Assembly: GCA_902806595.1 (NCBI GenBank)
Contig: CADCXC010000046.1
Coordinates: 310,001 to 374,000 of the forward strand
Length of the DNA: 64,000 nt
Direction: 5' to 3'
From: Pyrenopolyporus hunteri
Lineage: Eukaryota > Ascomycota > Sordariomycetes > Xylariales > Hypoxylaceae
The notes beneath the pieces are model-generated. The model was not told the DNA's origin and did no database searches. It saw nothing but the letters and a program-made list of their open reading frames with translations. Each line of letters opens with the position of its first letter. The first letter of the stretch is position 1. Of this stretch, positions 45,561-56,527 are shown piece after piece. Position numbers and translations under genes: made by a program.

Positions 45561-48295
45561 CGGTTCCATTTTTGGAACGATTTAAATTTGAATGAATGTT
45601 TCTTATAGGTGGCTCCGTACCACGCTTTTGGAACGGTCCCATATGCCCATAGAGCCCCACTACGGTAGGTACCTACCTACATGCCCGCAGGTAAGGTAGG
45701 TACCTAAGTTGACCATACCTTAGGCCGGCCGGCTACTTGGCTGGCTGGGGGCACCTGGGGCTAGGGTACCTAAAGTACCTGGTAGTCAGGGTACCGTAGT
45801 ACGTGCGTACGCACCCCCCGAGTTGCTGTATTGTGGCTCTAGGTTGTATTGTAGGTATTGTACAATACAATACAAGTACGGTCCTACAATACGTACCTAC
45901 CTTGTGTAACAAAGGGGTAGAAGACGTGGAGGTACGGGGAGAGAAAAAGGCACCTAGCGAATCAACTAGTCAGGCTCGGTCTAGAAGCCGCAGGGGAGAT
46001 GAGAGCGGAAGCGACGGATGACTTCCAATCCACTCGATCTGCGACAGAGAGCTCTAAGTGTTATTTCCCCGCCCCCACCGACGCCGAGGATTAGCCTTCA
46101 ATCCCCCCATCTCTTTCTTTCCACATCCCTCTGCTCTCTCTGTATCCCGCTCGTGTGTCTCTCACCTCGCTAGGTACAGACCCAATACTGACGTGCTTAA
46201 GTGTATGTACAGTACATATACATACCTACCTAGGGAGGAAGTACATACCCGGTAGGTAATATGCTTGCATGGATATAGATCAGACCCTGAACGACCCCGA
46301 ACGAACCTTGAACGAACCTTGAATGGACCTTGAACGAACATCGACGACAACGACGGTCCGCCTTTTCTTATGTCTCTTTTTCTTTTTTCCCTCTTTCCCC
46401 TTCCCTTTTTTCCCCCTTCGTCTCATTGGCGCCCCATCTCCAAGGGAAAATGGCATTGTCCCATTTATGACACCAGAGCACTTATGCATCCAATATAATA
46501 TACGCACAATACACATAATATACCTACATAATATATACAACATATACAATATAAACAAATATACACATGTTCATTTTCATCCCTCAATGCATTTCATCGT
46601 CGATCACTTCCTCTAGCCGGCCAACTCGTCATCACGCCGCGTCCCCGACCAACCATGGATCGCTTTCTCATCTTCCTCTTCCCGAGCTTCGGCTCGTTGC
46701 CTGGCGGTACGCGGCCGACGTGATCCATGAATCACCACCGACCCGTGCTTCACGCCATTGGCCTGTTGCCTTCCTTATCTGAGCATATCTGAGCATATGT
46801 CTAACTTCCTGAGTTTCCGTTGTCTAAGTCCCTTTACCGACTTCCAGGTCAACCGAGAATCACGCCACGACGTTGCCGGCCGGCCCTTGTTGCCCAAGGA
46901 TCCCCGACACTTCCAAGAGGAGAGGGGAGGGTTCTCCAACAGAAGACGGCCAAGAGCTAATATCGACGTCTTCGTTTCCTTGACGTTGGTATGTGTGCTT
47001 CACCGAAAGTAGCTCGCGTGTCTCAATGGCGGAAAACTGCGCCTCACTTCCCTGGAAACTTTTTATGTAGTCGTTTGGTCGCCGCCCTTTGGTTGCAATC
47101 TGTAGCCAATCTTGGGCACAACTCGGCGGCCTCTGTGAGGACGATCCTCTCTTACTCTGCAGTAACCGTACCGTAAACAAGCTTGCGTCTCTTCTTAGAC
47201 TCCCTTGTTTTAGGTACCATCTACCTGGATTTCGGGTAACCCCCCCTGTCCACCATCGCGAATAACTACATACATACATACGCCGTGAAAATGTTCCGAG
47301 GCTCTGGCCGGGATTAGCTAGTACGCGTCTTGTTGAACTCGATGCCTGCTTGCTGCTACTTGGGAACATCTCGAAGGCCCGCCCCCTGGTCGCGGCCCAG
47401 AGATGAAACATACATACTATGTAGCAGCTGCATCGGACAAGATGGGTGAGCTAACAAAATGTCGGTTTCCTTAAACGAACACGCATTTTTCCTTCCTGGC
47501 CGACGTCTGGGAAGGGGTGGGAACCGTTCACGCGCAAAAGGCGTGGCTGCCATCCTAGTACCTGAGCTTCCTTATGCCCTGCAAACGGAAATCTAGTCCG
47601 GCGCCCAGACCTGATGACCTTGCCCGTATCCTTGGGTGACCGCATGGGTGAAGAGGACCCCAAGCCCTGCAGGCGATAGCGCCGCGGCTCTGACCAAAAG
47701 CCAACATCATATCTGACGGCTTTTATGGGCTCCCTAGCGCCATCGGCTCCGACTTAAGCAGGGGATAGTTGAACGGTAATCATACATAGTACGCGGTTGA
47801 CGAGGGGTAGCATCTGCACCCAGCCTTTTCTGGAATAATCAGCCCAACATTGACGTCTTTGGAAACAGTGGAAACTGCTTGTACTTATGGCTTTCTCATC
47901 GGGGCGGTCCAGCCTTCCTCTGGGTATTATCTGGGTATTATTACCTGCAATTTGATCTCAGCAGCTAGCAAGGGTTCAGAGATCTTCATCTCTCTCAACC
48001 TTAGCTCTGCCTCTCGCTAATCGCCCCTCCTAATTTTTTCGTCAGCTCGCAGTAAGAGGATATGATGACTCGGGGCTCCCAAAGCTATACTGTCGCGATG
48101 AGAGTTCATCGACGAGTGCATGAACACCTTCCCAAGCCTATAACGCCTCTAACTCTAGCAATTCACCTCACGCCCTTAACCCTCTAGGCTCAGACACTCT
48201 CACGTATACTGGCACGTACCACGTGAACCCTATTCCTCAACACCCCTCGCCCTTCCCGTCTTCAAAGAGGCTAGCGCCTCAAGTCCTGGTCACTC
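45561..48295. other. Intergenic, repeats only
   Basis: Holds AGGTACCTA-type clusters (45665-45800), a 14-bp palindrome GTATTGTACAATAC at 45855-45868, and an 11-bp tandem repeat at 46283-46339. Longer frames here (such as 46860-47411, minus) look random and are not called. Confidence 0.45.
46283..46339. repeat. Tandem repeat of about 11 bp (GAACCTTGAAC type)
   Basis: Five imperfect copies of 10-11 bp. Confidence 0.75.
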
Positions 48296-49903
48296 ATGCC
48301 TTCACAAGCTCGCCCTTCGTTCACGATGCGCAAAAGGCGGTCACCCATTGGCGAGGACATAATAACTACACGGCCACGACGTCGCAACTTGCCAAACCGG
48401 CCGATCAAGCCCATCGCCAATGCTACTACGAGACGCACACGTTCGCTCCCCGTAGTGAGCCAACCGACGCCGATGCTGGAGAAGGAGGATCATCTTGGTT
48501 GGCAAGAACCACTTTCGGTGTGGAACCAGAACGCACCTCGCGTCTACATATGCGTTGTCCTATGCTTCCCGTGCGATGATCAACGGCGGCAAGATGCCAT
48601 TCGCCATATCGAGGCAGCCCTTAAACGCTTAGCAAGAGAACGGCCGGTGTTTGCCGGGAGACTTCAAGCTAGCAGTAATACCGGTAGCGTATCGCTTCAC
48701 CGGTCCCCGCTTCAGGACATCCCATTCCAGGTGCTCCCCGCGAGCGAAACGAGTCATCGCGAATATGCACGCATGAGGGATGCCGGCTTCCCACCAGCTA
48801 CGTTCGTCGACCCACGATTTGGCGTGTCCGGAAGTTTAAGCTCCAACCTGGAACCGATACCCGTATCCAAGGTACAGGCAGAATTCCCGCCGGGAGGGTT
48901 GCTACTTTCCATCTTCCTACACCATGGACTGGTGGATGGTGGCTCGTTGCGTGTCTTCCTAGAGTGTTTCGCTGCTCAAACTCGAAATACCCCGGTTAAC
49001 CTGCCTTCCGAGCAGACATTTCCTATGGCACGCTCCCGAAGCCATAGAGGCCCAATTACGGTGCACGACGTTTCTACATTCAGGGGTCTGCTGGCAAGAT
49101 GCCCAGAATATACGATGTTAGGTGACCTTAGCGGCCCAACACAGCCACGACTACTTAAGACGGGTCTATCTATGGCACATATCGCGAAGATAGGCAAGAT
49201 CTTCGTATTCAGGAACGAGCGACTGCACGAACTGAGGGAGTTGATTCGATCTCGAAATGGCGGGGTGGACCCTCCCTCGGCTTATACAAGTCTGGCCGCT
49301 CTTGCGTTTGCACACATTACGAAGGCCCGCGTTACGGCGGAAAGATACCTACCCGGAGTTCAACCAAGACGAGTTGCTATGCTATGGAACTCGGTGAATT
49401 GGAGAACGAGAGCCTTTCAGGGCGCTACAGATAACTACTTCGGTAATGCAGCCTTGCCCGCAGTCACGAAGGTACCGATGGCCCAATTGGCCGCCGCTTG
49501 CGACGACGACAACGAGCTCGCTCACCTTGTGCCGCTCGTCAAAGCATCCATCGACGCTGTTGACGAGGAGTACGTCAGCCGGCGCCTCGCTATGTTATCC
49601 GAAGTCCCAGACCCACGCTTAGTAGGAGTCAATTATGACCCACGTATGCCTGAGGTCCTGGCGTTCAACACATGGAGACATTTCGGCGCAGATGTGGAAT
49701 GGAACATCCCGGGTGTGCCCGTGACTAGGGCAGATGCGATCAGGAGGGCACACGGGTCTTGGAACCTCGGTACCGCGCTGATACTCCCAGCCAAAGCGGA
49801 CTCGATGAAGCAAGAGCTCTTTGTGAGCTTGCCGGTTGATTCAATGAGGCTGTTATGCGCCGATGTTGGATGGACGAGGTGGGTTGATAGGATCATAGGT
49901 TGA
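48296..49903 (+). CDS. PF02458-type (BAHD-like) acyltransferase
   Basis: A single exon encodes up to 535 aa. Residues 1-60 are Arg-rich and unlike the family; the usual start fits Met60 (48473), after which LGWQEPLSVWNQNAPRVYIC and VVLCFPCDD match the opening of fungal transferase-family proteins. The catalytic HxxxD is HHGLVDGG (His210, Asp214). RRVAMLWNSVNWRTR and the following DNYFGNAAL match the NxRxR and YFGN signatures of the second half. The usual DFGWG near the end reads ADVGWTRWVDRI. Enzymes of this family pass an acyl group from CoA to an alcohol or amine of a secondary metabolite, as in trichothecene 3-O-acetyltransferase. The acceptor here is unknown. No biosynthetic cluster is visible around it. 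Confidence 0.85.
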   Translation: MPSQARPSFTMRKRRSPIGEDIITTRPRRRNLPNRPIKPIANATTRRTRSLPVVSQPTPMLEKEDHLGWQEPLSVWNQNAPRVYICVVLCFPCDDQRRQDAIRHIEAALKRLARERPVFAGRLQASSNTGSVSLHRSPLQDIPFQVLPASETSHREYARMRDAGFPPATFVDPRFGVSGSLSSNLEPIPVSKVQAEFPPGGLLLSIFLHHGLVDGGSLRVFLECFAAQTRNTPVNLPSEQTFPMARSRSHRGPITVHDVSTFRGLLARCPEYTMLGDLSGPTQPRLLKTGLSMAHIAKIGKIFVFRNERLHELRELIRSRNGGVDPPSAYTSLAALAFAHITKARVTAERYLPGVQPRRVAMLWNSVNWRTRAFQGATDNYFGNAALPAVTKVPMAQLAAACDDDNELAHLVPLVKASIDAVDEEYVSRRLAMLSEVPDPRLVGVNYDPRMPEVLAFNTWRHFGADVEWNIPGVPVTRADAIRRAHGSWNLGTALILPAKADSMKQELFVSLPVDSMRLLCADVGWTRWVDRIIG

Positions 49904-52900
49904 ATAATGACGAGGCTGCAACCACTATAATGTAATTACCTAATGCCTTCGATCCCTGCTCCTTGTCGACGATCTACTCACTTCTCATTTCCGTGGCAGA
50001 GAGGCATTGGTTATCACCCTGTCGGTTGTTGTACCCGGGGCCGGACAAGCCTGCTTGCTTCGGTGACATGTCACCTCAATCTGCTAGCCTCGTGCACGAC
50101 AGGATTTGCTTTTTCTATTCCCGGCAGAACCAAACTGTTAGGGGTGAGGGGCAGCGAACCGCGGAACATCCGAGCCATATCCGGCACAGGGCCCCCTTCT
50201 CGGCGCCAAGATACACCGCCAGATACGTATCTTACATTATCAGGACTTTATCTGTCTACATATGGATAATACGACACCGATTACACCGCGTACGTCACGA
50301 CCAGCTCAGCCCGCCACGGCCCGAGCCGCTCAGAGTCAGTTACTTACAAGTAGAAAGGTCAGGACGCGAGGGAGGCTCAAAGACATAGATTAGCCTAATG
50401 TCACCGTTGGGGTTGTAGACGTATGTATATGCGAGGGGGTGTTTGAGTGTGTGTGTGTGATGATACGGTTGAGTGGTAGGCGGGCGCCGAAATAGTGGCG
50501 CCCGTAATTGGTGGTGGCGGTGGTCTTTTGTAACGATGGTTGGTGGTGGTGGTGATGGGTGGGTGACATTATTTCAGCCATGTCGGCCTCCTGTCAGACT
50601 GTGAGCAATGACGATCAATCGATCTGCTCACTGTACGTACTTCTGACAGCCCTATGGAAAACCATGAGATAAGATGGGGGTTGCAGGATGGCAAAGTTTC
50701 AGCCGCCTTCTGCGTTTGGAAACTAGATTTGTCTGTCCGGTTTCCTTTTCCATCATTCTGGAACATTGACTAGAAGAAAAAGAAAAGGACGAGACAGGCG
50801 GCATAGTTTGGTTCGTCCGATCGGGTGATCGAAAATGATGAGCTACAGTTCGCGGTATGCGTTGGCCGAAAAAGTGACAGAAACTAGACGAGCGCTGCAG
50901 AAGGGGGCTGCTGTTCTGCGGCGCAGGGAATCTTGCTTAATCACGCTCGACCGATGACATAACAGTTTACCAGGGACAGCAATGACCGCGTGTCGACGTA
51001 TGTATTATACATACCTATGTATGAGTGGAGGACATCCAGATCTCACGACCTGGTCCCCTTGACCGAGGCCGAACCGAGCACGGTAGCTTCGAAAATGGCG
51101 CAGGTTGTCTCTTCCAGGGAGGGCGCCGGGATGCTCTATGATAGCTACACTATGTGTTAGCTTCATTTTGGCTGGCAAATTAACGCAAACGCCTGCATCT
51201 CATGCGAGCTGCCCACAGAACCAGAGTCTACGGGTTTACTGACGCTTATTATGACCAGGTTCACCGCAGAAGAAACGCGCACTCCCGGTCCGTACGAGAT
51301 TGAGAGGCGCACATCACACTTAACACACTTGCACACTTACAACAAGTTTTACATTAGGCGTTTTTGAGATGTTTTGCTTTGCTTTCTCTGCTATTTCCCC
51401 GGCATCCCCGGCACCCCCGGCTTGTGGGGAGCCCGCTGGTCCAAAGCAGTGATACTCTAATAACGGCATGAATCCCATTCGTCGAGGGTTTCGAGGGCGC
51501 TATCATGCGAACCTTAGTATCGGTTCTATTACTCTAGGTATATATGCGGTTATTATTATTTATTATTTATTACTTTATTCTACATTATTACTTTTTTATC
51601 TCCTCTCCGTTCGCTGTTTCTTTTTCGCAAGAGTCGTCTCCCTTTACACGCTGCATAGCCCTATGGGGTCATCAGAATCATCAATCAAATCAATCGTCGC
51701 TTGATAAGTTACCCTATGTAGGGTCCCGGATCCTTCTCCTGGGTTCTACTTCTTTACCTACCTGGGCACCACCAAGGGTTGCTCGCTTATTCACACCCAC
51801 GTGGATTCGGAAACCGAACCAGGAAACGCTCCCCCCAGTTCCTATCAACGAAGCCTCCGGGTCCCCCAAGTACGGACTTCCTCAAACTTGAGAACACGTT
51901 TTGCCACCCAGGCCCGACTTCGCACGACATTGCCATTTCTACATACGCACACGTATGTGAAGGCTCTCAATCGCGTCTAGAATGCCTTCCCCCACCGTAC
52001 TCCAAATCAAAGCGTTCCCGCTCACCGCTGCCCGTGTTGCTGATCATTAATCAGTGATCACGGTCCATCAACAGGCGGTACCACCATAGTACAATTTGCA
52101 GGGGTGCCAACGATCTAGCTCAGGGGTCATGGAATGCCTATTTCCAAAGGCCTACCAGATTTGGGCCATCTTCAGGTGAGAGCGGGGATACCTCGTATGA
52201 AGGTCTCTCAAGCTGAACTCAGCCCCAGCTTCACGCGTATAGATCTATGACGGTGTATTACAGGCGGTTAAGTATGATCGCATGCGGTGTGTTTCGAGAA
52301 GAATTCTCCCTTCAACAGTCCATCGCCGCCCTCGGTTCCGGTCCCGGTTTCGGCTCTCGCTATCGCTGTCGCAAATAGTTCCTAGATAGGCAGCCTATTG
52401 CTGTCCCGACGGCCGCACCCCACAGCAAGCCTGACATTAACGTAAGTATGAAAAATGGAAATAAAGAGGTTCGGGCCGGGGATCGTGTGACTGCGATCTA
52501 GCATCTCTCCGCGGCCCCAGACAGCCAGCTCCATATTGGGATATTTATTCGCCAAGAACATTAAGGGGAACTTCCCCTTCGTGAATGAGTGGTCGAACTT
52601 TCTCGATTGCGCAACCAAAAGTGCATAGCTTGTCGCACGAACGTCTCCGCGATCTCCTAAGTATGCGGATTATGTATTGGCGCCCTGGTGGTGTCCACCC
52701 TCTCGATAATCGCAATGTCGCGCAAGCCATCACCATTGAGCAGCACCTCGTCTCGGAAACAGTAACATCGAACAAGGTAGGTTAACCCCATCGAAGGACT
52801 TAAGCGTTTGTCGCATGCCCTTGGAATTCGTCAACAACTTGCTGGGAGGGACTTCCTCTCGCTGCACTGGATACGAACTTCCGCCAGGGCATCTAAGAAA

Positions 52901-53699
52901 CGGCCCCGATTATGGTGCTATGCGCATTATCTCGAAGTACCAGTCGAATCCAACCGGGTTAGGATGGAGCCGCTAAGACAATATGGACTCCCCGTAGGCC
53001 GGGCGACTTAACCCTTACTCGAGGTGGAAGCCACATGAGAAAGTATGCCATCCCCGCCAGCAAGAAAGGTTCTTCCCTTGACTCTTGCTTCGTCACGCCA
53101 TCAGGAAGCCTGTAGTTGGTGAGAAGTCAGCGTTATGTTATGATCTTTGACACAGTGTTATCATATCATCAAGGAATATCAAGGGGGACGGTCCGATTAG
53201 GACCTACGACCCCGAACGTTCCGGGTTTCGCATTCGTACGCCTCCTCCGTCCCCTCTCTCAACTCAGCATTGATGTTTTCGTCGTCAGTTCTATCGCCAT
53301 CGCGGCCACAACCACCACAACATTACATACCCTGCTTAGCGTGGACCGGCAAAAACCGTGTTGCCGCATACAGATAGAATTATATTAGCATCAGCAGCCG
53401 CAAGAGCCAACCAGGCTTTTCGCCAGAAGCCTAGATCACGACGACGCGTACATAGCATAACATGAAACCGACATCAGCTGCGTAGCCTAGGGCTCGGGCG
53501 GGACGAAGTATAATTAACCGCCGGCAAAATTAGCCAGCGTTCCATCGTGTCAATATCGTGACCCCAGTTCTCCAAGTGAAGACTACCGGCAGAATTGCTT
53601 CTCCACGATGATCGACGTAAACGTGCCAATTCCAACTCGTCCAACTCCTCGGGTACCAGGAACGGACGGGCAACGTCCCCTTTCCACAACGAGGCTATT

Positions 53700-53706
53700 G
53701 GCTAAA
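53700..53706 (+). promoter_or_regulatory. XlnR-type site GGCTAAA upstream of GH11
   Basis: An exact match to the GGCTAAA consensus bound by the xylanolytic activator XlnR/Xyr1, 141 bp before the xylanase ATG and 36 bp before the TATA box. Confidence 0.6.
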
Positions 53707-53741
53707 GGGACGTCGGAATCGACCCAGCACATCTTGCCAAG

Positions 53742-53748
53742 TATATAA
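53742..53748 (+). promoter_or_regulatory. TATA box of the GH11 gene
   Basis: TATATAA lies 99 bp before the ATG. Confidence 0.65.
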
Positions 53749-53846
53749 ACAATCTTGTCCCGCCGTGGCGATCACAGACCCAGAGAAGCTTGTTTCGCTG
53801 CAAGAGCTAAAACAAACCGCCAGTCAACCGCTCGCTCGTTAGCAAT

Positions 53847-54500
53847 ATGCTCGGTTCTACCATCCTCGTTGCCCTCACGGCGGTCGCCGGCGCCGTCGCC
53901 TCTCCCCTCGACCTCATCACCCGGTCGACGCCCACTGGCACCGGCACCCACAACGGCTTCTTCTACTCCTTCTGGACCGACGGCGCCGGGCAGGTGACGT
54001 ACAACAACGGGCCGGGCGGCTCGTACGACGTGACGTGGAACAACGTGGGCAACTTCGTGGCGGGCAAGGGCTGGAACCCGGGCTCGGCCCGCGTGGTGAA
54101 GTACAACGGCACGTGGAACGGGGCCAGCGTGAACAGCTACCTGTCGGTGTACGGGTGGACGAAGAACCCGCTGATCGAGTACTACGTGGTGGAGTCGTTC
54201 GGGAGCTACAACCCGTCGAGCGGCGCGCAGAGGCTGGGCACGATCCAGAGCGACGGCGGCACCTACGACATCTACCGCACGCAGCGCGTCAACCAGCCCT
54301 CCATCGAGGGCACCTCCACCTTCTACCAGTTCTGGTCCGTCCGCCAGCAGAAGCGCGTCGGTGGCTCCGTCACCATGAAGAACCACTTCGACGCCTGGGA
54401 GTCGGCCGGCCTCAAGCTCGGCACCCACAACTACCAGATCCTCGCCACCGAGGGCTACCACAGCAGCGGCTCCGCCAACATCAACGTCGAGCAGTCCTAA
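53847..54500 (+). CDS. GH11 endo-beta-1,4-xylanase, secreted
   Basis: A single exon encodes 217 aa, a normal length for a GH11 without a binding module. Residues 1-19 form a signal peptide (LVALTAVAGAVAS), followed by a short propeptide. The beta-jelly-roll hallmarks are present: NGFFYSFWTDGAGQVTYNNG, VGGKGW-like VAGKGWNPGSAR, the nucleophile Glu111 in NPLIEYYVVESFG, the thumb loop RVNQPSIEGTSTF, the QFWSVRQQKR strand, and the acid/base Glu202 in ILATEGYHSSG. The enzyme cuts the xylan backbone, complementing the GH43 and GH62 enzymes in this window. GC at third codon positions is close to total, far above the other genes here. Many fungal GH11 genes have an intron; this one has none. A minus-strand shadow frame reflects the GC bias. 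Confidence 0.97.
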   Translation: MLGSTILVALTAVAGAVASPLDLITRSTPTGTGTHNGFFYSFWTDGAGQVTYNNGPGGSYDVTWNNVGNFVAGKGWNPGSARVVKYNGTWNGASVNSYLSVYGWTKNPLIEYYVVESFGSYNPSSGAQRLGTIQSDGGTYDIYRTQRVNQPSIEGTSTFYQFWSVRQQKRVGGSVTMKNHFDAWESAGLKLGTHNYQILATEGYHSSGSANINVEQS

Positions 54501-56527
54501 GGAATCGTCGGTCGCCTTACCTACCTCCGAGATCCGACATCTACCCACGTATCTGTCGGGTATATCGGTCAGCTTTGGGTATATTACGAATCGAGTCATT
54601 GATTGGCGGGAGGAATTGCGGGTTACCGGTCGTCGCGAACTATAGCTTCGCGGATCGCGCGCTCACTTTTTGATGTACGCTAGTTAGTGCTATAGGGCCC
54701 GGGTATTGAATTCCCAGTGTACGGTTATTGCAGTTAGGAATTCGGACTATAGCCGACCGTCCCCCGTCCGCGTAGATTTGAGTGATCGGTAATAGTAAGG
54801 CGGTGACAAGGAAAATGGATTACCTGAATGACTCTGAAACTCTTCGATTTGAGTTCGTAAATCCATTTTTTTACCAATCCATTCTAAGGTCACCCTATTA
54901 AAGCCCAGTCGGGCAGAGACGTTGAGACCGCGTACCGCCCCCATCCACAAGTATAAGGTAGAAGACCGAGCGATGCCAGAAAAGCGATGAACAACGAATA
55001 TAAGTCTTCAGTAGTACTTATCTCCTCTAGGTTCATGTAACCGCTCAGGTCCCCATATAGCTATTCCATGGCTAAGCGAATTAAGTTACAACCCCCGTTC
55101 CCAGGATAATGGTGTCTGCCGCCACGACGAACAGACAGTACTGGTAGGGTCGAGACATACATGAGCAACGATAGTGTGTTTAATAGGATAATTTCTAGCA
55201 GATATCAACAAGAATATACGTCGCGAAGTACCCCGTGGAAACGTGTAGTGCTCCTTCAACACCGTCGTGGAAGACATGAAACCACCTACCTACCTACATG
55301 AACGTATCAACCCACCCATTCAAATCTCACCATGGAGCGTATTAAACATGCGTGTTAAACAGCGACGCCGTACCGAGTAACGACAGGTAACATAGGCGGA
55401 TAGGGGTATTAGAAACGTAGTTACCTACCACCTAGCAAAATAGCGGACTGGCACAATCTCCGGACAAAACGTGCTCAGGTCCAGCGCCGTGCGAGTCGGT
55501 CGTTAAGGGCAACACAGCAAACACTGAACGGAAGGCATATGAATATCATTGACCCTTCTATCTTTTAAGACAAATGGCCTAGTGGAGTAGAGGCTGTAGC
55601 ATACATTAAATCGGGGGTTCGTGGTTCAATTCCCACAGGTTATAATATTATCGTACTTTTTTTCCCTCTCCCTTTTTACTCTTATCCTCCCACGTGTGTA
55701 TTTTGAGTTTCCGAGCTTATAGATTGCCTCTTCGTTATTTATTAAATTTATATAGTCCGCCTAGGTATTCTATTCTCGCCCTCCATGTTCCCGTCTTGCT
55801 CCTCTGCTCGCATCACATGATTCAGGAGGTTAGTGATCAACTCGCTCTGGCTCTACTTTGTCTGGCTTGCCTGATCTGGAGCGCGCGGGAAGTAGAGTAG
55901 CGTTTTTCGTTATGCTCAGTCCCACGACTAAAGTGGCTTCATTTTCCAGGAGGTAAAGGAATCGAGCTGAGAGGTTAGGCGCTTAACGTAGTTGTTGAAA
56001 TATAGTAGTTTACCATCAACCATAAGAAATAATTTCAAAATAATACGTCCGGTTCGAACCTCTCGGCTATCGACTCCAGTTGTAGGAGAGCTTTCCCCAT
56101 ATGTTGCTATCTGGTTTGTATTGCCTTTGAAGGACATCAGGGTCCTGTCATGACTGTGCTACTGGCGTATACCCGCTCGGTTGGTCACGATACATGCCGT
56201 ACGTATGGAGGCTTGTCTTAGAATCTTGGATACTCAGACCCGGATAGAAGCACTCGTCAGAAAGCACCGGGCTAGTTATTCAAGGGCACAAAGGATATGA
56301 CATTTAACTTTTTTCTATTTTTTATTCATTCGTAGGACTAGATCTCGCCCTGCCACGATTCATTGACAGTCGCTGTCCTTATTATACAGGTGGAGTGTGG
56401 AATCATTACACAAGGATAGCTAGTCCTCATAATACATCGCGGAAGCGTTATTCGTTTCCCCCCTTCCTTAAGCTTCGCCCATCCGAGAAAGCCCTCTTCA
56501 AATCGTCCGCAGCTGAGGCCTAAGCGT
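54501..56527. other. Intergenic, 2.0 kb; tRNA-like relic only
   Basis: Apart from the tRNA-like stretch at 55570-55640 (listed separately), no gene was recognised. Confidence 0.45.
55570..55640 (+). other. tRNA-like sequence with A and B boxes (SINE head or decayed tRNA)
   Basis: TGGCCTAGTGG (55575-55585) is a perfect A box and GGTTCAATTCC (55623-55633) a good B box. T-arm pairing GTGG/CCAC leaves an 8-nt loop, and no 7-bp acceptor stem forms, so it is not a normal tRNA. A T-rich run follows at about 55654-55680. Confidence 0.45.

Larger units (their letters stand above)
49904..53846. other. Intergenic, 3.9 kb, no gene seen
   Basis: Contains a GT run and GGT-rich stretch at 50440-50565, and the GH11 promoter at its right end. 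Short frames at 52400-52790 have no recognisable family. Confidence 0.45.

Noticed and set aside
46860..47411. 183-codon minus-strand frame
   Set aside because: Random-looking composition with no motif, no GC3 bias and no splice partners.
53772..54599. 275-codon open frame antisense to the GH11 gene
   Set aside because: A by-product of GC at third positions in the xylanase. It is repetitive in Val, Ala and Arg, and has no family.
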